A stretch of 64,000 nucleotides of DNA. It comes from Fumia xinanensis. GTDB lineage: Bacteria > Bacillota > Clostridia > Oscillospirales > Ruminococcaceae. Numbering within the stretch: the first letter of the stretch is position 1; every line of letters begins with the position of its first letter. Shown here piece by piece: positions 59,460 through 64,000 of this stretch. The notes beneath the pieces were generated by a model that searched no databases, was not told the DNA's origin, and saw nothing but the letters and a program-made list of their open reading frames with translations. Position numbers and translations under genes: made by a program. Location of the stretch: assembly GCF_014384905.1 (NCBI RefSeq), contig NZ_JACRSV010000001.1, positions 868,001-932,000 of the forward strand. Reading direction: 5' to 3'.

Positions 59460-60476
59460 TTATAGAGGTGCGATTTTTACAAAACTCACCTGCCCATAAG
59501 CCTGAACAGGATCGGGATCACTGGTTAAAACTCGAAAACTGAGAAAAATGGAAAGAGGCACATAAAGCAAAAAGCTGCCCGAGGCGCTGGCGTAAGGACT
59601 TCCAGGGGCTCTTATGCCGAAATTAGCGTAAATATATTCAGCAGAATTGCCGTAAATTGGGACTACGCCCAGGTAGCCGTTTTCCGATACCGCGGCGTTG
59701 ATGGTATAGGAAACCAGATAGATTTCTCTTGGCTCAATGGTGAAGGTTATCCTGCTGGACGCCAAGTTTATGCCGTTGTCTCGCTGGAAGTAAGGGTTAA
59801 AGGCGATATATCCTTGGTTGGAGACTGTTTCGCTGGCAACATACTGAGCATAATCGTTGTTAGACATCCCAGTTGGCCCGGTAGGACCAGTAGCACCGGT
59901 AAATCCCACGAGCCCTTGAGGGCCGGTGGCACCTGTGACACCTGTTGCGCCCGTAGCTCCGCGCGCTCCAGCGGGTCCTGCAGCACCAGTCGGGCCGGTC
60001 GGACCGGTAAATCCCACGAGCCCTTGAGGGCCGGTGGCACCCGTCACACCCGTTGCGCCCGTAGCTCCGCGCGCTCCAGCGGGTCCTGCAGCACCAGTCG
60101 GGCCGGTCGGACCGGTAAAGCCTACTAATCCTTGAGGTCCCTGCGGTCCTGTAGGCCCAATGGGTCCTTGCGGCCCAACTGGGCCTTGGAATCCTCTGGG
60201 CCCTTGCGGTCCCTGGGGGCCTTTAGGACCAGTAGAACCGGTGAATCCCACCAGGCCCTGTGGCCCGGTAGCGCCTCTGGGACCTGTAACTCCCGTCGCG
60301 CCTCTAGGTCCTGTTGCGCCGGTTAGCCCTGTGGGACCTGTAGGCCCCGTCATACCCATGAGTCCGGTGGGACCTTGCGGCCCTGTGGCTCCTGTAGGCC
60401 CTGTTGGTCCTACTGCGCCGCCCGAGGGAGGGGGGCAACAGCAATCACAGTTATATTTATAAACGTTCATTTTCAT
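59460..60476 (-). CDS. Collagen-like exosporium protein (BclA-type)
   Basis: A 338-aa protein. A short N-terminal part (MKMNVYKYNCDCCCPPPSGG) with a Cys cluster, then about 60 GXX triplets rich in GPTG, GATG and GPQG (residues 21-200), then a 130-aa C-terminal globular domain (GYIAFNPYFQRDNGINLAS, ENGYLGVVPIYGN, SASGSFLLYVPLSIFLSFRV), like the TNF-like BclA tip. Such proteins form hair-like trimers on the spore surface. SD GAAAGGCGG. The triplet block contains an exact-period duplication of 108 bp. Confidence 0.92.
   Translation of the reverse strand: MKMNVYKYNCDCCCPPPSGGAVGPTGPTGATGPQGPTGLMGMTGPTGPTGLTGATGPRGATGVTGPRGATGPQGLVGFTGSTGPKGPQGPQGPRGFQGPVGPQGPIGPTGPQGPQGLVGFTGPTGPTGAAGPAGARGATGATGVTGATGPQGLVGFTGPTGPTGAAGPAGARGATGATGVTGATGPQGLVGFTGATGPTGPTGMSNNDYAQYVASETVSNQGYIAFNPYFQRDNGINLASSRITFTIEPREIYLVSYTINAAVSENGYLGVVPIYGNSAEYIYANFGIRAPGSPYASASGSFLLYVPLSIFLSFRVLTSDPDPVQAYGQVSFVKIAPL
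59901..60116. repeat. Tandem 108-bp repeat in the collagen region
   Basis: Two adjacent copies starting at 59901 and 60009 (aaatcccacgagcccttgag) are nearly identical over 108 bases, equal to 12 GXX triplets (GLVGFTGPTGPTGAAGPAG and on). Differences are a few third-position changes. Confidence 0.88.
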
Positions 60477-60590
60477 GTCCGCCTTTCATTGATCAGCCGC
60501 CAAATTATAGAATTTTTAGGGCCTCGAATGCGGAATTGGCGGCGTAGTGCTTTTTCTATTATATGAAAGGCAGGAAAAGATGGTTCTTTA

Positions 60591-60626
60591 AAAAAGCCCA
60601 GCCTGCACGGCCGGGCGATTTTTTGC
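60591..60626 (-). terminator. Terminator of the 80-aa gene
   Basis: Hairpin gcccggcc/ggctgggc followed by TTTTTT on the minus strand. Confidence 0.8.
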
Positions 60627-60641
60627 ATAGAATAGAGGTGT

Positions 60642-60884
60642 TTATGCGTCGTCCTCCATCTGTTCAGGGAGGATGAGTTCTTGCCGGGCGCACATCCGAT
60701 AAAAGAGCGCCGCCATAGTTCCCAAATAGGTTAGGAAAAACAAGGGAGACAATTTTCGCCCTTTTTCACCGGCGCGGACACCGATGAACAGCCCTAGCGA
60801 CAATAAGCATACTTTCAAAAGTCCTATGTCCATCAGGGTGAAGGTTTTAATTTTTTCTCTGGCCCAGCTGAGTAATTTACACAT
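60642..60884 (-). CDS. Small membrane protein, 80 aa
   Basis: Start ATG 60882-60884 with SD GAAAGGAAGGG. Two hydrophobic helices: FTLMDIGLLKVCLLSLGLFIGV and LSPLFFLTYLGTMAALFYRM. The pattern (x-DIxLLKxCxxSxGLxIGxxxxxKxxK) resembles the small clostridial proteins usually annotated as permease of phosphate ABC transporter, a label that has no functional support. The role is unknown. Confidence 0.72.
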   Translation of the reverse strand: MCKLLSWAREKIKTFTLMDIGLLKVCLLSLGLFIGVRAGEKGRKLSPLFFLTYLGTMAALFYRMCARQELILPEQMEDDA

Positions 60885-61048
60885 AAAGACCCTTCCTTTC
60901 GGTGCGTAAAGCGGACGAAACTTTTCTTTCTGCATCCACGTCTGAAGTCGTAGATGGATCAAGTGCGGCATTTATGGATATTATACACGGTTTTTGCGGA
61001 AAAGAAAAGAGGAAAATCGGTGAAGTTGTAAAAAGAAACACTTTTTTC

Positions 61049-61077
61049 TTGACAGGGCATTGTTTCGGTGGTACAAT
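61049..61077 (+). promoter_or_regulatory. Promoter of the 30-aa peptide gene
   Basis: TTGACA (61049-61054), 17-bp spacer, TACAAT (61072-61077). Confidence 0.8.
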
Positions 61078-61112
61078 GATACGAAAATTTACCAGTAAGG
61101 GAGGAAACTGGA

Positions 61113-61205
61113 ATGCGCGGAGCGTTTTTCTGTGATTCCAAAGCGGTTTATGCGTCCATGCCAGGCAACGGGCAGTGGGCTTATCCTCCTATTCCCATAT
61201 CATAG
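61113..61205 (+). CDS. Small peptide gene, 30 aa
   Basis: A 30-codon frame with a strong SD (AGGGAGG, 7 bases before ATG), a consensus promoter 36 bases upstream and a strong terminator 15 bases downstream. The product has MRGAFFCDSKAVYASMP, then GNGQWAYPPIPIS: one Cys, one Trp, and a Pro/Ile tail. It has no transmembrane helix or leader-like charge block. It could be a functional small protein or the leader peptide of an attenuator for the PHP gene. No family is recognised. Confidence 0.6.
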   Translation: MRGAFFCDSKAVYASMPGNGQWAYPPIPIS

Positions 61206-61220
61206 GGTATTTAATGATAC

Positions 61221-61267
61221 GCGGCGTAGGACGGTGAGCAAATCGCTGTCCTGCGCCGCTTTTCTTT
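61221..61267 (+). terminator. Terminator/attenuator after the 30-aa gene
   Basis: Stem gcggcgtaggac/gtcctgcgccgc followed by TTTTCTTTT. Confidence 0.85.
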
Positions 61268-61339
61268 TGCCTGCTCGGTGATTGTGAAATCCGACGGCCT
61301 AGCAAGGTGATTTTCTATGAAACACAAGGAGGAATGAAG

Positions 61340-62179
61340 ATGTTTACAGATTTGCACATACACACGACCTTTTCCGATTCGACCCTGACCCCTGAAGCTG
61401 TGGCGCAGGAGGCGAAACGAAAAGGCTTTACACTGATTTCAGTGTGCGACCATAACACGACCAAAAGCTATCCTCAGCTTATAGAGGCCTGCCAAAAAGA
61501 GGGGATTCATTTGATTCCCGGCGTGGAGATCGATGCCAGGGATGGGGGGCAGACCCTGCACATTTTGGCTTATGGCTGTGATTTGCAGAATACGGCGCTC
61601 CAATCTCTGCTTCTTTTCAACTCCCATGTAATGGAGGATTTAAGTGTCGATCTTATTGCTGCTATGTCCAAAGACCACTCAGATTTGTGCCCTGCCGAAT
61701 ATGAGAATTATGAGCGCGACCCTCTCCGCGGAGGCTGGAAGGGCATTGATTACTTAAAGAGCAAAGGATATCCAGCTGATTACCCTGAATGCATGCATTA
61801 TTATGCCGATTATGGCATCAAGGTCCGCCAGCCATTTGAGTCGGTAGAAACCGTCTGCTCCATTATTCATGAAGCGGGAGGCAAAGCGGTTCTGGCCCAT
61901 CCGGGCGACCGTCTGCCAAACGAAAAACAAGCCTTTGTGGAAAATCTCGAGCGGCTGCGGGGACTTGGCATCGACGGGGTGGAATGCTACTATCCATCCC
62001 ACAGTGACGAGATTACGGCGCTGGCGCTGCGTTTTTGCAAAGAACACGGCCTGTTGGTTACGGCGGGAAGCGATTCCCATGGGGAATTTGCAAAATTTGT
62101 AAAAGGAGTGGAGTACTACATCGGCGCAGTGGAGGCTGATAAACGCGGCCTCAACTTGGAAGGTATTTTGCCGGTGTAG
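61340..62179 (+). CDS. PHP domain metal-dependent phosphoesterase
   Basis: A 279-aa PHP-superfamily phosphoesterase. Metal site: DLHIHTTFSD (His6, His8), SVCDHNT, HLIPGVEIDA (Glu), VLAHPGD, and the late DSHG. It resembles the RNase AM/YciV group that acts on nucleotide 3',5'-bisphosphates or RNA ends, and other members act on histidinol phosphate. Start ATG 61340 (SD AAGGAGG, spacing 7), rather than the upstream ATG 61334 or the frame start 61307. Confidence 0.9.
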   Translation: MFTDLHIHTTFSDSTLTPEAVAQEAKRKGFTLISVCDHNTTKSYPQLIEACQKEGIHLIPGVEIDARDGGQTLHILAYGCDLQNTALQSLLLFNSHVMEDLSVDLIAAMSKDHSDLCPAEYENYERDPLRGGWKGIDYLKSKGYPADYPECMHYYADYGIKVRQPFESVETVCSIIHEAGGKAVLAHPGDRLPNEKQAFVENLERLRGLGIDGVECYYPSHSDEITALALRFCKEHGLLVTAGSDSHGEFAKFVKGVEYYIGAVEADKRGLNLEGILPV

Positions 62180-62194
62180 ATTTCTCAAAAAGGT

Positions 62195-62560
62195 ATGAAA
62201 ATGAAGATTATCGCACAAAATAACCTTATCGTCGCGGTGGTCGAATGCGATTCGCCGCAAATTACAAGCGCTCAGTCGGCGCTGGAACTCCTGATGGAAG
62301 CGCAGTACGAGTTTGAATGCAGCCGTCTGGCTGTTCCGAAGGAAGCGCTTCCGGAGGACTTTTTTATCCTGAGCACAGGCCTTGCCGGTGAGATTCTGCA
62401 AAAGTTTATCAATTATCATGGAAAGATCGCTGTTTTTGGGGATTTTTCCGGTTATCGGAGCAAATCTCTTCGAGATTTCATCTACGAAAGCAATAATGGC
62501 AGGGACGTATTTTTTGTTCCTTCTCAGGATGAAGCGGTCAGGTGCCTTATGGAAGCATAA
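62195..62560 (+). CDS. DUF4180 family protein
   Basis: A 121-aa protein with FECSRLAVPKEALPEDFFILSTGLAGEILQKFINYHGKIAVFGDFSGYRSKSLRDFIYESNNGRDVFFV. The DFFxLxTGLAGEILQKFxNYxxKxAxxGDFS core is diagnostic of DUF4180, whose biochemical role is unknown. It is 15 bases after the PHP gene and probably co-transcribed with it and the GNAT gene. Confidence 0.9.
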   Translation: MKMKIIAQNNLIVAVVECDSPQITSAQSALELLMEAQYEFECSRLAVPKEALPEDFFILSTGLAGEILQKFINYHGKIAVFGDFSGYRSKSLRDFIYESNNGRDVFFVPSQDEAVRCLMEA

Positions 62561-62595
62561 CGGATGAATGTAGTAAAAAAGAAAGGAGTGATCGC

Positions 62596-63135
62596 ATGAG
62601 TGCATCGGAAACAGAAACTTTGCTGTTGGTAAGTCCTGACATTTTCCACAGGAGAGAATATACTGACATGATGGGGGAATGGCTCCGGGACGGTGGCCCA
62701 ATTATTCCAAGTGCGCTGGTATCGGGAAGCCTCACTTATGACGAATGGTTAAACCGGGAGCGCAAATTTGAGTCAGAGGACACCTGTCCCCGGGGGATGG
62801 TTCCCAGTAACCTGTATTTTCTCACAAGGGCGTCTGACGGGAAAATCGTGGGTGCTGCCAGTGTCCGCTGGCGCCTCAACAAGGAACTGCTCCATAACGG
62901 CGGTCACATCGGATACGGCATTCGGCCTTCAGAACGTGGAAAAGGTTACGGAACGCGGCAGCTGAGACTCATCCTCGACAAGTGCCGAGAGCGTAAGATG
63001 GAAAAGGTGCTGATTACCTGCTTGAAAGAAAATTTCCCATCTCAGAAAATCGTTCTGAAAAACGGAGGTGTGCTGGAAAACACCGTGACCACGTCTCAGG
63101 GAGAAACATTCTGCCGTTATTGGGTAGAGCTGTGA
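62596..63135 (+). CDS. GNAT family N-acetyltransferase
   Basis: A 179-aa GCN5-related acetyltransferase. The acetyl-CoA motif is GYGIRPSERGKGYGTRQLRLIL (Q/RxxGxG/A: RGKGYG), preceded by the strand KIVGAASVRWRLN and followed by VLITCLKENFPSQKIVLKNGGVLENTV. ATG 62596 has SD AAAGGAG; the earlier frame start at 62542 overlaps the DUF4180 gene without support. Substrate unknown. Confidence 0.92.
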   Translation: MSASETETLLLVSPDIFHRREYTDMMGEWLRDGGPIIPSALVSGSLTYDEWLNRERKFESEDTCPRGMVPSNLYFLTRASDGKIVGAASVRWRLNKELLHNGGHIGYGIRPSERGKGYGTRQLRLILDKCRERKMEKVLITCLKENFPSQKIVLKNGGVLENTVTTSQGETFCRYWVEL

Positions 63136-63187
63136 TAAAATCCGCAGAAGCCTTGGACTTTTGCGGATTTTTTGCTGTTGCAGTTAT

Positions 63188-64000
63188 TTATCTAGGTTCA
63201 TTGAAAGCATTAGATTTATCAGTGTCAGCAAGCTCGTCTGAATCATCTTGGTGTCTTATCTCTCCAGAAGGCGCGTCATCTTTGGGAGAATCAGGGGGGC
63301 TTGCGGCCGCGTCTTCCCATTCCACAGCGTTATCCTCATACTCGCCGCTGGCCCAAAGAGGCTCCCCTGTGATGGGATCGGGGAGAATATGCTCTTCTTC
63401 GTCACTTAAAAGCCCCATTGCCTTTTTCTGGTCGTAGACCTGTTGGGAAAGATCCTGGAACCGGTCGGAAAGGGACTTTCTGCTTTTGTGCAAAAATATT
63501 TCCCGGCCATCCAGTGCCAGGTAAATATGGCGGTAGGCGGCGGTGACAAGCGGCGTTGAGAATACGAGTATCACCCAAATAAAAAAATTGGTGAGCGCAT
63601 AAGTTTGCTCCTCCCAGAACGCCAACGCTCTTATCAGGATGGCAACGGGTAAACTCATGAAAAAGACGACTTTGACAATTGTCCAGATGCTCCGCCAAAA
63701 CTGTCCCGTGAGCAGGCTCCAACAGCGTTTAAACGCGCTCCACACAGTGAGCCCGTCCTCAAAGATGGACAGGCTCCAGAAAGTGCTGTAAAAAAGCCAG
63801 AAGGGGAAAAGCGCCAATGAAACAAAGAAAAACAGGACTCTGATTAGGATGGCAAGAGTAGAAGCGGTACTGGAACCGATTAGGCGGAAGGGCAGGCCAG
63901 TAAAAAAGGTTTCCAGCAAAAAATATGCTTGGAAAAACACCGAAATCAGTACGTTCGACGAGAAAAACCGAAAAAACACTTTGATAAAATGTCGATATTG
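63188..64000 (-). CDS. Integral membrane protein, 5' end outside window
   Basis: The frame is open to the right window edge (upstream codons read QYRHFIKVFFRFF), so the N-terminus is missing. The visible part has about five hydrophobic helices (FRLIGSSTASTLAILIRVLFFFVSL, FPFWLFYSTF, IWTIVKVVFFMSLPVAILI, FFIWVILVFSTPLVTAAYRHIYLAL) and an acidic cytosolic tail with ILPDPITGEPLWASGEYEDN. Layout resembles the membrane proteins related to the glycerophosphoryl diester phosphodiesterase membrane domain, but function is unknown. Confidence 0.75.
   Translation of the reverse strand, partial: QYRHFIKVFFRFFSSNVLISVFFQAYFLLETFFTGLPFRLIGSSTASTLAILIRVLFFFVSLALFPFWLFYSTFWSLSIFEDGLTVWSAFKRCWSLLTGQFWRSIWTIVKVVFFMSLPVAILIRALAFWEEQTYALTNFFIWVILVFSTPLVTAAYRHIYLALDGREIFLHKSRKSLSDRFQDLSQQVYDQKKAMGLLSDEEEHILPDPITGEPLWASGEYEDNAVEWEDAAASPPDSPKDDAPSGEIRHQDDSDELADTDKSNAFNEPR

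Noticed and set aside
59814..60462. Plus-strand Gly/Pro/Ser/Arg-rich frames opposite the collagen gene
   Set aside because: Repetitive GXX DNA leaves open frames on both strands; the minus frame has the SD, Cys-rich start and BclA-like C-terminal domain.
1..64000. tRNA, rRNA genes and insertion sequences
   Set aside because: Reading by eye I found no cloverleaf with a TTC-loop signature, no rRNA segment and no transposase; a tRNAscan or Infernal run would be decisive.

Overview
The window reads as chromosomal DNA of an endospore-forming, low-to-mid GC Firmicute of class Clostridia (an Oscillospiraceae-like gut lineage is my best guess, not proven). Pointers are a tripartite GerA/GerB/GerC germinant receptor operon, a BclA-like collagen repeat protein, a T-box leader on metG, TTG/GTG starts with strong Shine-Dalgarno sites, consensus sigma-A promoters, and small DUF421/DUF4363/DUF4180/DUF6809-type proteins common in clostridia. 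Both window ends cut through genes (a Gfo/Idh/MocA oxidoreductase on the left, a membrane protein on the right).

Layout. 0-22.7 kb is mostly housekeeping: T-box regulated metG, cardiolipin synthase, trxB, a DUF1015 protein, queT, secD-secF, nrdR, the DUF421/DUF4363 pair divergent from the ger operon, an AraC regulator with a membrane protein, and a GH25 lysozyme. 22.9-34.6 kb is a clearly AT-rich island holding what looks like a complete RiPP (ribosomally made, modified peptide) locus: a BtrH-like protein, a B12-binding-type radical SAM enzyme, a SPASM-type radical SAM maturase, an acyl-carrier-like protein, a 33-residue precursor peptide missed by a 60-aa length cut-off, a subtilisin fused to a P-loop-like domain, a transglutaminase-like Cys-His-Asp protein and two ABC exporters with their own promoter. 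The architecture resembles the clostridial CLI_3235/CcpM peptide maturation systems, but the peptide is different.

34.8-48.4 kb returns to ordinary composition: CsoR-CopA copper export (with a CopZ apparently encoded inside the 3' end of copA by an internal start), a hairpin-rich intergenic stretch, AadE-like adenylyltransferase, CinA, a GH13 amylase, a highly structured non-coding region at 42.5-42.8 kb, a self-regulated ribbon-helix-helix gene, a PLD protein, a Tim44-like secreted protein, and an ECF sigma/anti-sigma pair.

48.5-53.4 kb is a MuF-domain polymorphic toxin with an adjacent immunity gene, followed by three silent cassettes. Each cassette starts with a copy of the same linker DNA, continues into an unrelated AT-rich toxin tip, and (in two cases) is followed by its own immunity gene and a conserved hairpin; a decayed linker copy ends the array. 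This looks like a tip-swapping repertoire.

53.4-64 kb contains putP, a 100-aa protein and a ribbon-helix-helix gene flanking a striking nested palindrome, an AraC/EamA pair, pyrophosphatase-like and MmcQ-like genes, an M55 D-aminopeptidase, the collagen-like exosporium protein with an exact-period 108-bp duplication, an isolated 30-residue peptide gene with its own promoter and terminator, and PHP, DUF4180 and GNAT genes. The two most interesting systems are the RiPP island and the toxin cassette array.
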